DNA of 64,000 bases from Amoebidium appalachense (lineage: Eukaryota; Ichthyosporea), in contig CAVNZM010000010.1 in assembly GCA_963693365.1 (NCBI GenBank), forward strand, positions 1,178,001-1,242,000, written 5' to 3'. How positions within the stretch are numbered: position 1 is the stretch's first letter; each line of letters starts with the position of its first letter. The notes under the pieces were generated by a model, which worked only from the letters and a program-made list of their open reading frames with translations, was not told the origin of the DNA and ran no database searches. The position numbers were made by a program, and so were the translations under genes. Shown here one piece after another: positions 33,276 through 64,000 of this stretch.

Positions 33276-35926
33276 AAGAAATATCCAGTTCAGCAAACCA
33301 GCATCCACGTCACGGCCACGAAAGTATACTCGCGGTTTCAAGCACAAGTTAAACCAGTTACTCGCCGTCAAGGAGTATGAGTCGGTTCATGGCTTCTTTC
33401 TTGCCGCAGTGCGCGACGCCCGTGCGCAGCGGAACCCGGCTATTTTGGAGGTCTGTTATAATGAGTTTGTTGAGTTTCTATCTGCCCTTGGCGAGCAGGT
33501 GGTGGGCACGGTTGAGTACCCTTCCGTTCGGCTGAGACAGTCTCACGTTTTGCAGTCCCTACGACAGTTGTTGCCTCTACAGGAAGCATTATCGGTTTGG
33601 AAATCCGCCGGTCGGTTTGGGCCTTCCGTGCAAGTCTATGCCCCGTCTCCTTCCATCTCCGTCGCTGAATCCGTCGACGACTATTATGCTTCCCTATTTT
33701 CGCTTCCGAACGTGTCCACGGTTCCATCACCGCCCGCTGGCCTCTCCCAGCCGCCGAGTTGGGAGCCGGACCGATCGTTCCCGGGCATTTTTCACAGTTA
33801 TTTCAACTCTTCGGCTTTCTTTGGTGCTATACGGGCGTTAAAACCCCGCAAAGCGTGCGGGCCGGATGCTCTTCCTCCCGTGCTTTTCAAGGTTCTTTCT
33901 CCCGTGCTTCCGCCCCGTAATCGTGCAGAGTCCCCCCCCCGCCCCCGCCTTTTGCTGTCCTTCTTAGTGAGTTTTTTTTTCGACTTTTTTCGAACTCGGG
34001 TTTATTCCAAATACGTGGCTTGACACAATCGTTACGCCCGTTCGTAAGAAGGTATCGCAGGGGGTCATTAACGACTTTCGTCCCGTCACACTTACCAACG
34101 TTTTTCGTCGGCTCTTTGCGGGTTGCATGCTTCACGCGTTTAACACCGACGATTCTTTAAAAGCCGTGTTCCGTCTTTCTTCCCTTCAAGGGGGCTTTCG
34201 TCATGCCTATTCGATCGTGTTATATCCACAGCCTGTTACTCCATGAATCCATTACTTCTGGCTCTCCGCACGTTGTCTTCATCGACCTTAAGAACGCCTA
34301 CGACACCGTACTCACTGGTTTGTTATGGCATAAGCTGGCTATATATGCGGGGCTTACCAGCCCCCTTTGGCCGTCTTCTGCAAGCCCTGTTCGATACCCC
34401 TCGCAATGTTTCGCGGACGAGCGGCGGTTAATGGAACATTAACGCCTGGTTTTTCTCGTTCTCGGGGTCTTCTGCAGGGGTCCCTCCTGAGTCCGTTGTT
34501 GTTTGACGTTTTCATCGACGATTTAGCCTGCGCCCTCGAACCTTTTGGCCAACTGCATACCCGCCGTGTACCGGGTCTCCTTTTTGCGGACGATATTGTT
34601 CTTTGTTCCTTAACCGAAGACGTCATGCACCAGATGCTTCGTCAGGTGGATCAATGGTGCACCGAGAATCTCATGACAGTCGGAATTGCAAAGTGTGCTA
34701 CTTTTTCGAAAAACGGTATTCCTTTCGATTGGCCGGTCTTCCTATTCCTGTTCAGAGCACCTATGACTATTTGGGTATTCCTTTTACTGCAAGGGGAACG
34801 GTATTGATTTCCGCAAGCTCCTCACGGCACGGATCGCTCGTGCGAAGGGTAAGCTTCACATTGTGTCAAATATGTTTCAACGGGAGTCTGTGATCCATCC
34901 TGCGAACCTTCTTCTCTACTATAAAACTCTTTTTACGGCCGACTTTCGAATATGGACTTCCGCTATTGGCCTGAACCCCACCTCGCGAGGCGGCCGTGGC
35001 GCTGAAAGAGTTCGACGATTTTCTGGGTACTGCGCTGCACACTTTGTTTCGTACTCGGTTTGTGCCTCCCTTAAATCAGTATGTTTGGATTGTCGTCTGC
35101 TGTTTGTCGTATGGAGGAATTGTCTCTTCGTTTTTGTTTTCATTTAGTTAGGATACCTGATGGTCACCCTCTTCATGCTTTCTTTCCCCCCCCTCCCTCC
35201 ATCCCTCTTCCCCCCCAATTCACCAACGCCACTTCTGAATGTCCTCAGCCTACCCTCTTTCAACCTGATTCTTCCTCTCGCTATCTCATTCGGCCTCTTT
35301 CTTTTCTCTTCCTGTTTTTTCTGCCTTTTCGATTATTTATTACCATACGCAGTATAAGTTTCTTTCGCGTTCTGATAGAGAAATCAAAGGTTACCGTAAA
35401 ACTCAGTCGGCATGACTGAAACAGTTATGCTCCTTAGGCAACACCGTGGCACTGCTGATCATTATCGCTTTTTGGGGGCTTTGGCAGGATACATTTCTCC
35501 TGCTGTACGTATGGATACCACCCTAGTAGATAAGTCTGTATGGTGCTCTGATGTTGATATTGCCTGGGAAGTTGTGCAGTGGTGTTGTAATTCTTATTTC
35601 CATCGCCGCTGGTGCCACTTTTGTGCTGAACTTTCTAATCGAAAGCATGTATGATAGGTGTGAGTTTTTATGTCGTGTTTTACCTCTTTCCCTACGGGTG
35701 TCTGCTACACTGGCTGGCATTGTGAACACTTTAAATTAGACTTTTTGTTGAATTCTGTTGGTCGCCACATTGAGTATTTATGTGATTTTCACACAGTGTT
35801 CAGGTATCTCAGTATGCACTTGTTACTGGATAACTTGTGAAGTTTTTATTGTCTTCTCAGTATGCCGTGCATACTTGCATATCTTTCCGTCGAATAAATC
35901 CAGTCAAAAAAAAAAAAAAAAAAAAA
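33276..35926 (+). mobile_element. LINE copy (subfamily A), degenerate, with poly-A tail
   Basis: This is the same family as the minus-strand copies. The linker region before the RT opens at about 33276 (KYTRGFKHKLNQLLAVKEYE), followed by the RT: KACGPDALPPVLFKVL, IDLKNAYDTVL, GLLQGSLLSPLLFDVFIDDL and FADD at 34583-34594. The thumb, the C-terminal Cys/His region and a 3' UTR ending GAATAAATCCAGTC plus ~20 A follow. Several frameshifts (near 34020, 34200, 34730, 34990 and 35410) and a stop break the ORF. The endonuclease is absent, so the 5' end is truncated. Where it overlaps the minus-strand copy at 12737-13899 the two are very similar. Confidence 0.9.
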
Positions 35927-36275
35927 GAAAGCATACCTTTTCGAATTCGCCATTATTCTGATCACCTCGTTGACAAGTAAACATTAAAATTTCCCTAAGC
36001 AGTATACGCTTTGGCTTCAGGCAAAATGGATTTCCGCCGGGCTCGACCTATAATAACTTATTTCTTTTATAAAATTCTTTTTCTTTGGCTTTATCCCACT
36101 ATCTTTAATCTATGCCATCGATACTTGCACGGTGTGCGGGATTAGCCTAGGAGCCGTGGCTATCGGATGATCTCATAATATTCACGAGATATCCCGAAAA
36201 TATCTCCCTTCGTGTATTTACAAGTAACTCAAGAGAGTGTTTAAAATATATTACAAAGAGAGGCTCCCCCGGAGG

Positions 36276-36319
<44 letters not shown>

Positions 36320-36468
36320 GGGGGGGGAGGCATGCGTGTGTATAATCAGCCTGACCCTTTGGGGGCGGGACAGGGACCGGGGGGGAGGGGGAGGGCACAA
36401 GGTGAATGGATTTCAAAGAGAGGGCCAACGGGGGGGGGGGGGGGGGGGGGGGGAGGGTCAGGGAGGAA

Positions 36469-36499
<31 letters not shown>

Positions 36500-36526
36500 A
36501 GGGGGGCACCTAAAAGCTAGGTTCCA

Positions 36527-36580
<54 letters not shown>

Positions 36581-36958
36581 CACCTTCCCCCTCACCTCCC
36601 GGGCCTCTCCCTCCAATATTCATCCCTAGAGTACCCGGTTCGATAAAAAAGCACTGAACAGTACTTTGGTTTATTCCATCCTCCCCCCCTCCTCCCCCCT
36701 CCCCCTCCCCCTCCCCCCTCCCCCCTCCCCTCGAGCTCCCGCCCTGCCCCCATTGCGAGACAGCCCCTACCCAAGGTAGTATTTTGGAAGAAGAACACAA
36801 GCCCAAGTGACCCATCGGCCAATACGCAGAAACCTGCACCCTCGTGAACAACCACGCGCACATGCAGTAGCGCACACATGCACTATGACATGTGCGTGGC
36901 GGCAGAGGCACAGCTCGAGAAGTCACACATACTACTTGGCGGTCTTGTATTCGCGCAG
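35927..36958. repeat. Intergenic DNA with long G and C runs
   Basis: Unique DNA to about 36270 is followed by a G run of nearly 40 (36280-36318), further G runs (36430-36452, 36471-36498) and a C run of about 45 (36531-36576). The adjacent G and C runs could pair. Unique sequence with C/T-rich patches continues to 36958. No gene is supported. Confidence 0.75.
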
Positions 36959-36979
36959 GCGCACACACGCGTGCAGACA

Positions 36980-37014
<35 letters not shown>

Positions 37015-37217
37015 ACACACACACGCGCACACACACATGCACACGTACACACGCACACACACGCACATGCACACATGTATCACGCACACACACGCACATA
37101 CACACACATACACTTGTAACCACACATACACACATACGCACACATGCACAAATGTACTCACACATGGACACACACACACACATGCACACGGACACACACA
37201 CACACACACACACATAG

Positions 37218-37260
<43 letters not shown>

Positions 37261-37394
37261 CACACAACTCACAAACACACACACACATGCACACACACAC
37301 ACACACACACACATGCACACACATGCACACACTGTGGCACATGCACACATACACACACACACACACACATACACACACACACACCACACACACA

Positions 37395-37429
<35 letters not shown>

Positions 37430-37430
37430 G

Positions 37431-37501
<71 letters not shown>

Positions 37502-37505
37502 TCAC
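36959..37505. repeat. Compound (CA)n / CATGCA microsatellite
   Basis: Over 500 bp of CA repeats with interspersed CATGCACA, CGCACG (a pure (CGCA)n patch at about 37394-37430) and a final pure (CA)n of about 60 bp. Long Thr-His and Val-Cys frames on both strands are by-products. Confidence 0.95.
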
Positions 37506-37759
37506 GCAGGTGCACGCATCTACAACCACGCGCACGCACACGTGCCAGAGAAAGTGTTCCGTTATGGCAAACACCTGACAGATACTGATCTATCCACTCA
37601 CGTTGAACTACATACTATCGTTCGCCCGTATGCGAGCTGGAAAAAAGTTGTAAAACGCAAAAAGGAGAGACAGCTCAGAAGGTGTTAGGGCAAACGCAGG
37701 TATTGGCACCCACCCAGGGCACATGTGCGGAGCCTGACCATGAGGCCAACCACATCAGC

Positions 37760-38105
37760 AGAATGACTTTATTCGATCAGAATTATTTTAAACCGAATTA
37801 TTCAGCAAAAAGCAGAATTATTCAGCAAGAAACAAAAATATTTTGCACGAACAGAATTATTCCGCGCAAAAAACAGAATTGTTCAGCAAAAAGGAGATTT
37901 ATTTTGCAAAAAACGGACTATTCAACAGCTACAGCAGAATGATTCTGCAAAAAACGGAATTATTCTGCAAAAAGCAGAGGTATTCTGCTCCGTCGGTCTG
38001 GTTTAAAGCAGCATGATCGTTCTGCTATAAGCAGATTCCGAATCATTCTGCAAGCTTCAAAGCAAAAATATTCTCTTAAGCAAAAAAATTCTCGTTTTTT
38101 GCAGT
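37760..38105. repeat. Short minisatellite, GAATTATTCNGCAAAAA unit
   Basis: A ~19-21-bp unit of the form CAGAATTATTCAGCAAAAAG recurs roughly 14 times with substitutions (AAATATTTTGCA, GAATGATTCTGCAAA and so on). Some units near the end appear in altered spacing around GAATCATTCTGCAAG. No coding role is seen. Confidence 0.75.
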
Positions 38106-38538
38106 ATAATAGTTTGCCTACGGCATCATCGAGATCTACGCCCGCAATACAATTGTCACACACAGCCGCGTGCCCGCGCACGTGCACACACACACACATA
38201 CTCTCACACACACGACACTCATGCACGCCCTTACACGCACACGTGACACTGTACGTGCACCAAGCTGAAACGCTCGCACACACCCATGGACAATGTCGAC
38301 CTTGCATTCACCTCTAAGACACATCATTTGCCAAGTTTGTGTTGGCCCAACTGTAATTAGCCGTGCGTACGTACACGGTGCACATGTGTTAGAAAGGGTT
38401 CCCGGCGGGTGTACTATAGCTACGGTGTGTGGGTACGAGGACATTGTGTGTGTGTGTGAGTGAGTGTGTGTGTATGTGTGTTAAATTTGTGTACGTGTGT
38501 GAGCGCACATATGCATGTGTGTTGTGTGTACACTTAAG

Positions 38539-38596
<58 letters not shown>

Positions 38597-39185
38597 GGGG
38601 GGGGGGGGAACGGGGGGGGAACACCTTTATGTACACCACACAAAGCCTGTCAAAAGGCTTTTCTTTTTCGGACGCCTATGCTTTATACAGATTAGAATGT
38701 GGCAGCCGCTAAAACAAACACATTGTCCACAGGACATACACAACATGAAAATGCCATGTCGTTAGCGGAAATTACACACAAAAGAACGGCACTTTGGGCC
38801 CTGAAACACACATTGCTATCGCAAAATCATAAAAACGGAAACGAAAAATCGGTAAATATTCATAACCCGGCTGCCACGATTACACTACCCTATTTGTCAT
38901 GTGAAAGAATTGAAAAAAAAAAATTAAACGGGAGTTAAAAGAAACGGATTTTACGTATACAACACACTCACAATCTAATCTACCCTTTTAGTTAATAAGC
39001 TTCGACCAAAAATACAAAAAATAATTAACAGAATTCTTCTAAACCGATAACAGGCTCAAAACACATCTGAGATGTGACCCAAAAATAAAACGAACAGGCA
39101 GGTTGAGCTATACAAAACAAAAACACACAATAATAAATACTAAGAACACTATGGTACGGTACTAGGAAAGGTTTGTTTGTTTGTT

Positions 39186-39221
<36 letters not shown>

Positions 39222-40008
39222 GCATATACTTATGATTGCACAAAAGGACAATTTAGATCACATTAGTAACATGAAAAAGCCATACATATCAAGAACACAC
39301 ATTATTCGGCATAATAACACGAGCAACACACCGAGGCTAGAAAACCAAAAACTGAACGCCAAAAGAAAAAGGAGGTAAAGTGAGGGAGCGCCCGTGCCCC
39401 AGCTAGCAGTACTATACCATAAACATATGGCTCACGGTAAAGATCACAAGAATTACAAATCACATGAACTCACGTAGGTAATAATGAGAGGCTATGTTTA
39501 TATAAAAAATAAACATGCAAAATGCGACATTCTAAGCTATAAGGCAACACTGATATCACACGGTGAACAGACACGGTCTCTTAAGAATCCCCCCCCCCCC
39601 CAAAAAAAAAAGAAAAGAGAAAAAGAAAAAGGAAAGACTCTCCCGTCTTAGAATTGCAGATATTGTTGATAGATACCCCGTGAAATTTCAAAAGAAAAGA
39701 CCCTCCCCTCTTAGGATTGCACATATTCTTGATAGATACCCCGTGAAATTTCAATCTCTCATCAAAACTCAGATTCGCAACACATTCCGTTTCTCAAAGT
39801 ATTCAAATAAATTCACCCAACGCGAACAGAGAACAACCACACACCGACGAAGCACAACCATCCCATTCCAATACCACGAGAGGGCAAATACACCAAAATA
39901 ACAGATCAAATTACGAATTTCGGCGACTGGGATACCATCCAACCCTATATGCCGCCACGTCAAGCCCATTTACGAAGCCAACAAAATCACCGAAATACGT
40001 CCCAAATT
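38106..40008. other. Intergenic region downstream of the zinc-finger gene
   Basis: It contains (GT)n at 38440-38580 running into a G run (38580-38608), a (GTTT)n/(GT)n patch at 39170-39216, a C11/A10 run at 39591-39611, and a 63-bp direct repeat at 39630-39760. The remainder is AT-rich unique DNA. The 3' UTR and poly(A) site of the minus-strand zinc-finger gene should lie just below 40009. Confidence 0.6.
39630..39760. repeat. 63-bp direct repeat, two copies
   Basis: GACTCTCCCGTCTTAGAATT...GATAGATACCCCGTGAAATT occurs from 39636 and again, with about six changes, from 39699. It lies about 250-380 bp past the stop codon of the zinc-finger/SAM gene, so it may sit in that gene's 3' UTR. Confidence 0.85.
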
Positions 40009-47605
<7,597 letters not shown>

Positions 47606-47767
47606 GAGGAAATTTTAACATCTAACTACGCAGGAACATGAGCGTAAAAATGCGCTGGGGTGTGCTAAAGCTCAAACCAATTTGTGAATCATAGTGGTTA
47701 CTGAGCGGAAGGCCTGAAAGACACGGGTCGATGCCCAGGCACGAAGAAGCTGTGATGAATGAATTGC

Positions 47768-47798
<31 letters not shown>

Positions 47799-50700
47799 TG
47801 CCGCTTATGACGCCGTGTTTTGAGTGAAACCGACCGACCAAATTCGTTAAACAGGTCTTGGTCACGTGGTCACCATGAATGAAAAGAAACGTCACACTAG
47901 GGTAAAGAGAGGAGCACTACCTCCAGATTTTCACGTGGTTTTGCTCAAACACATGCAGTGTAACACTATTAGAAGTATGGTGTGTCTGATTCGGCAGTGA
48001 AAATCGTTCGGCCTAAAAACCCCACAAGATAAAAGGAAATTGCGGGGTCAAGTTGTGTTGTGCTGCCAGCACATGGGTAGGTCAAACTATACGAAACCCA
48101 AACAGGAAAAACGATAAGAAGAAAGTATTACTGATAATAATTGTACACGAAGTTACCAGTATGTAACAAAGAGAACTCAATAAAATAAGGGAGCACACAC
48201 TAAGAAAATGCAAAAAACGTGCTTTCCTGCTTCACGGCGAAAATACAATGACTTACAGAGTTGGGATTAAGAGAAGGAAAAGTCAAAAAAAGACACTAAA
48301 AAAAGAGCTTGGAGTGTTTAACGCATCCTGGCGCAATTTGGGCGCCCTGTTTTCTTCTCCTAGCTTCAAGAGTTTAGAGCTAAAAATCAATGTATTGTTT
48401 CATCGTAAAAAACGAAAACACAACTTAGAAAAAAGAATACTGCACTCGAGAGTGCTGTGAACGTACTCCAGCCGAGCAAGCCGGGGGTGGTCACGTAGCA
48501 AGTACGATTAGTCTGAAAATAAATGACGTCCTAGTATCTTGAAACTCGAGCACGTGTTTGCCCTCATTTGTGGTACTGCCACTACGATTGTCGGGTTCAA
48601 AGAGAAATTTTAATTCCTAGAGGAATATTATTTTGAAGCTTTAATAATTTTTTCTTGTACTAGAAACTCTATATTTCTCGAAAGAGCCCTCGTTATGCTG
48701 TGTACAGCTCAATAGCAATACACGCCCTGGGGTAAGTTTGCACAGATATGGTTTACAAGTGTAGACTATGTGTTTGGGACATAAATACCACGCACAAAGA
48801 CAAGATCATCAAAAAGATGGAATTCACCATGCGAAAATTGCATACATGTAGAAATTTTCACAACGGCATATAAACGAAAACAAATGGTACACATCACTTC
48901 ATATGTTTCAAATATATTTCTTTTCTTGAAATAACCCGGGTACATAGAATTTGTTATTTCATATTAGGTCACCTTTATTGAGGTTTTTTTGGTTGTGGCA
49001 GTTGAGATATCAACTTATCGTTTTCACTCCTGCCTTTAGTGTTTATTTGTATTTTTATACCTTTGGGTCAACGTCCATATTCCAGTGAGCCTACTTCTCA
49101 TTTGAGTGACTCGAAAATCGTCTCTCGAGATATCTGGGATATCTCTTTTTCGTGCTTCGAACATATGAGCACATATTAATGCAGTCATTATAAAAAAAAG
49201 TTCTTTCGTAAGTCGCATGCGCACGTGTCAACCGATCACCAGGCATTTCAAGGTCCCGTAGCAAGATCATGTAGAGGAATATTGTGCCAAAAACCCCAAT
49301 TTTCAAAATCCCGAAATGCAAATACTGGTATGGTACTGTGAGTAGGGCATAGCTACAGCACTGTTAAGTCAAGCTCACTGCACACTTTTTCGTTATTAAC
49401 TCGGTTATGCGAGCGAATTGCATGCATGTTGATGTAGTTTCGTATATACAAAATCACATCGATAAACTTGAGGTATTCGGAAGGTTACCATTTTTGAGGC
49501 ATATGCCAGGGGGTTTTTGTTTTAATCCAGGAAAAATCGCTGGCTCACGTAGAAACGGCCACAAATGCACATCGGTTTCGCATTTTTCTATTTGCTATTG
49601 TCACGAGCTCTATTCTTCCCACGCGGCCATGAGAAAATAATGCTGTCCTGTTTTCGTCTAAAAATACTCTAAACAGCTACAACAAACACAGTCAACTCGG
49701 TTATTCAACAATACATGAACAAACTGGCAGGGCTGAAAACTGAGACCGAATCGCGGAAAAAATAACTTGCATTACCGACAGCCGGAATCCGGATTACTGC
49801 CGAAGATCGGATCCACATAACCGGCTACTAAGTAGCATGACATTTATCAAATAGATGGGTGGCTGTCGAAAGATGGTGAATATATTCCAAAATGTCAAAT
49901 TCGGACTACGGTAATGGAGTTAGTCTACGCATTACGTCGACCAAATAAAGCCGACAAAGAAGTGTGTATTTTTGACTAACATGAAATAAATTGAAAAGAA
50001 GTTTAATGAAAGTGAAAATTTGGGTCAAAGTTACTAATATTATGCTACCTTTTGATCGACGTGCTTAGCCGGCGGCCCTGCTCACGCATCAGCCTGTTGT
50101 TAATGACCAATCAGCGGTTTAACGGACGGAGGTCGAAAGGTTACATACCTGAGGCCTCACGCAACTGTTAGAGTTCATGTGTGTGTGTGTGTGTGTGTGT
50201 GATACTGAAGCGAGGTCAAGTTCTATAATTCTAATATTTTAGTCTATAATATCACAATTTATAGAGTATACAAGGAATTCTCAACTCAGTAAGTAAGTCA
50301 GGCAACATGATTTCATCAAGGAGTGAGGTGCACGCACCGAATGGCTTTTTTCACACTACTTTTTAATCGAATTTCCGGAATGTGGGTGGGATCCCCCAAA
50401 TACTCTTTCATGCATGTTACACTGTGACAGCTGCAGGCAAGGACGTTGACATATGTTCAGATATATGGTGGCAGCTACAGGTTGGTCTTATTTTTCAGCT
50501 GAATTATTATTCAAAGATAAAAAATAAATATAAGTGGATTATACGGTGGCCTATGGGCAGAAGAGCCCAGTCAGGTACTATGGCAGAACAACTCAGAGAA
50601 ATTCTCACTATTTTCGAGTTAAGCCCACAAAAGAAAAAAACGCTGAGGAATTATTACAACCTTTTCAATGTATAATAGAAATAAAATGCATGCCTTTTGG

Positions 50701-51916
50701 CCTTGCTAGGCCATTTTCCACGGAAGACTCACACGCTACGTCACATGTGCACACCAGCATCATGCGGCATGTGATGCCAAGCATGGGTCACGAATATCAA
50801 AAGAAACAATAAAAAGAACCATAACACCCAACCAATGGAGGTAGTGGGTGATTCAAGGATTAGTTCGCAAGAAGCATTGTGATTAGTCGAAACACCGTTT
50901 CTATATCCTATTGGCTATTCATCCTGCTTTGATTGGCCCTTGAAGCATGCGCCAACTTTTTTAGGCTATTTGACATGTGAGCGGGATATCCTACTTTTTT
51001 TCTTATTTTATAAATTTGGTTTTAACAAACATATAATAATAGCCAGCTTTGGTGAGAATTGATCGATGCAAAAAATGTAACTATCTTGTCGAGGCACATT
51101 CCCTTCGCACCCGACTCAAAAAAAAAAAAAAAAAAAAAAAAACTTTGATCAAGAAACATAAGCCAGTCTCGTCATCGGAGTCCACGTGTGCATGATCCAC
51201 AATTGGCCCGACCGGGGGTGTGAAAATGAGATATATTTGATAGGTTTTCTGTTTGCCAAGTATTGTTCTCACAGGGTATTTCCTTTTATCTTTGTCCCTA
51301 TTAGTGCCACTGGTTGGAAACTTAGTGGAACTAGCCAACATATGTTCTATTTAGTAAAAAAAAAAAAACTTTCAGGGAGGGTTTTTGGTGGCCAGAATAT
51401 AACGTAACCTGGCAACGTATGAGACATGGACGTGTTCGAAATCAACCAGTAAGCTGCATCATGATTCATGAGTCACACTTGCTCACCAGCTGACTCAGTG
51501 ACGACATGTGGATGATTGGTTGTTGAGGTAATTATGTAATTTATGTAGCACAAGGCAAATGTGTGAATATGAAAGTGACCAAGAAAGGCAAAGCACTATT
51601 GCACACTTCACACAGCCAATAAAAAAGAACAGAAGAAAATAGCTAAATAAAGAAAAATGAGCGAGAGAGATGGCTGGGTGAAAAATACATGGGTGGATAT
51701 TAACCGGACCCAAAAATACCTGAATACAGCCATGCGATCCGCGATCCAGTCACATTCCAGTCGGGCGCGTGCGCGGCACGTATCCTTTGGAATAGCTTCT
51801 GAATATTCGAAGAATATTATGTAATAGCTTCTGAATATTCGAAGAATATTGTTGTATTTCCACGATTATCTTTAGTACTAGTACACGTATGGTCTTCGTA
51901 TTTTTTTCGTGTGTAC

Positions 51917-52007
<91 letters not shown>

Positions 52008-52052
52008 TGTGTCTGTGAGTGTGTGTCTGTGAGTCGTGTGTGTGTGTGTGTG

Positions 52053-52106
<54 letters not shown>

Positions 52107-52160
52107 CAGTGTGTGTATGTGTGTGTACGTGTGTGCGTGTCTGTGTCGTGTGTGTGTGTC

Positions 52161-52230
<70 letters not shown>

Positions 52231-52267
52231 AGTGTGTGTGTGTGTGTATAAAATAAAAATAAAAAAA

Positions 52268-52299
<32 letters not shown>

Positions 52300-52623
52300 C
52301 TCTGTGAGAGTCGACTGTCACGGTGCACACGCTTTGAATCAGAGTGTATTCACAGCTAGTAAGACAAAAATGCGTCCTCTCTAATTATCTCTTGCAAAAC
52401 TGATAATACAACTTTTGAAAGAAAACACGGCATTCTAAGTTGACAAAAACAACGCGCACAAAGGTAATAACAGGCTGCAATCATATATCATCTCATGACA
52501 CTTGAAACAATAACACACAACATCGTGCATAATTGATAATCAGAAGGCATCACCGTTGAAACTGCAATTAATAATGCACGGTTGGTCATTTTGAAATTCA
52601 GGTATGCTTTTGTCTCCCCCATA

Positions 52624-52658
<35 letters not shown>

Positions 52659-52846
52659 CTCTCTTTCACGGGAGAAAATGGTCGCAGTAAACTTTGGAAA
52701 CCTTCGGAACAAAAAGACATATCTATGTGGAAAAAAGCAACTGTTTGCCACCCCCCCCCCCCCCCCCCCCCCGCTCAAAAAAAAAAAAGGGGGGGGGGGG
52801 GGGTTTTACGTTGTCCTCACACTTCAATCAACTGAAATTTGGTTGC
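47606..52846. other. Intergenic region between the ABC and zinc-finger genes, mostly unique DNA
   Basis: From 47606 to about 51900 this is the least repetitive part of the window: AT-rich, with only short chance ORFs and A runs at 47767-47793 and 51119-51141. A (GT)n block with CGTGTG and GAGTGTG interruptions occupies 51918-52250, followed by G38 at 52268-52299. C runs at 52625-52655 and 52750-52772 and an A/G-run pair at 52777-52803 precede the ABC gene's last exon. I see no gene, RNA gene or mobile element that I can support. Confidence 0.6.
51792..51850. repeat. 32-bp tandem duplication of a palindromic GAATATTC motif
   Basis: ATAGCTTCTGAATATTCGAA followed by GAATATT occurs at 51792 and 51824. 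Each copy contains GAATATTC and a TTCGAA core, so each is itself near-palindromic. It lies just before the large (GT)n block. Confidence 0.85.
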
Positions 52847-63785
<10,939 letters not shown>

Positions 63786-63867
63786 CTGTGAAATTTCAAG
63801 AGGGTTTTAGGATACTACCCCCCTGCCCCCCTGCCCCCCTCCCCCTCCCCCCCCCCCGTTTTCTTAC

Positions 63868-63883
63868 CGTTGTTCTGCGGTGC
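63868..63883 (-). other. Candidate 16-nt micro-exon of the ABC gene
   Basis: Between TAATTAG and CG/GTAAGA lies a 16-base segment whose phase (2 in, 2 out) would join the next exon to read ACC GCA GAA CAA CG/A ACA CGA TTT, giving TAEQRTRF before RRDMNKAD. Family members have T-x-WRTRF-type sequence here, so the fit is fair. All longer exon versions meet a stop. The donor CG/GTAAGA is good; the acceptor is weak. Confidence 0.25.
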
Positions 63884-63930
63884 CTAATTAGTCGATGCCG
63901 ACTTGCGTGCCTACTTCCCTCCCCCCCCAA

Positions 63931-64000
<70 letters not shown>
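63884..64000. repeat. (CA)n at the window edge
   Basis: A pure (CA)n of about 65 bp runs to the end of the window. In the transcript it is (GT)n and probably lies in the next upstream ABC intron. Confidence 0.85.

Overview
The window is eukaryotic nuclear DNA. It carries intron-rich genes with GT-AG splice sites, a chromodomain Ty3/gypsy retrotransposon, APE-type LINEs and a very large amount of simple sequence: uninterrupted G or C runs of 20 to 60 bases, (GT)n/(CA)n, (GA)n/(CT)n and minisatellites. An SH2 domain, an RGS domain and a plant-like spacing of CCCH zinc fingers occur together with an animal-like ABCB7 sequence. This suggests a unicellular eukaryote. A holozoan protist is my best guess, but it is weakly held.

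Layout. 1-2461: 3' end of a chromovirus (integrase plus chromodomain, then a putative 3' LTR). 2462-9120: tandem repeats, including a 16-copy ~184-bp satellite (4853-7800) and a duplicated G-rich block. 9121-12700: mostly unassigned, with a 476-bp tandem duplication and a broken ~180-residue ORF. 12737-16392: two LINE copies, head to tail on the minus strand, one cut into the other. 16393-20576: unassigned sequence and a degenerate minisatellite. 20577-22391: an intact single-exon gene for a seven-transmembrane protein (+). 25151-30309: a five-exon minus-strand gene that I reconstruct as an SH2-RGS fusion. 31003-31738: an unidentified ORF followed by (CA)n and a 51-base A run. 33276-35926: a third, degenerate LINE (+). 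40009-47605: a five-exon minus-strand gene for a CCCH zinc-finger protein with a C-terminal SAM domain. 52847-63785 and beyond the window edge: at least eleven exons of a minus-strand ABCB7/ATM1-type mitochondrial half-transporter.

The three intron-bearing genes lie on the minus strand and their reading phases match across nearly every proposed junction. I rebuilt them by hand from splice sites and protein family patterns. The only breaks are single-base discrepancies in C runs: one in the SH2 exon and one in the last exon of the zinc-finger gene. The introns are almost entirely simple repeats. Donor sites often run straight into (GT)n, and acceptors often close a (CA)n tract. Several introns carry G/GT/GA tracts in the 5' part and C/CA/CT tracts in the 3' part of the transcript, so each could fold back on itself. 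Two introns also contain small tandem arrays of the neighbouring exon-intron junction.

The SH2-RGS protein and the seven-transmembrane protein could both belong to receptor and G-protein signalling, but the only evidence linking them is proximity and predicted topology. The ABC gene is assigned to export from mitochondria for cytosolic Fe-S protein assembly. The zinc-finger/SAM gene is probably an RNA-binding regulator.
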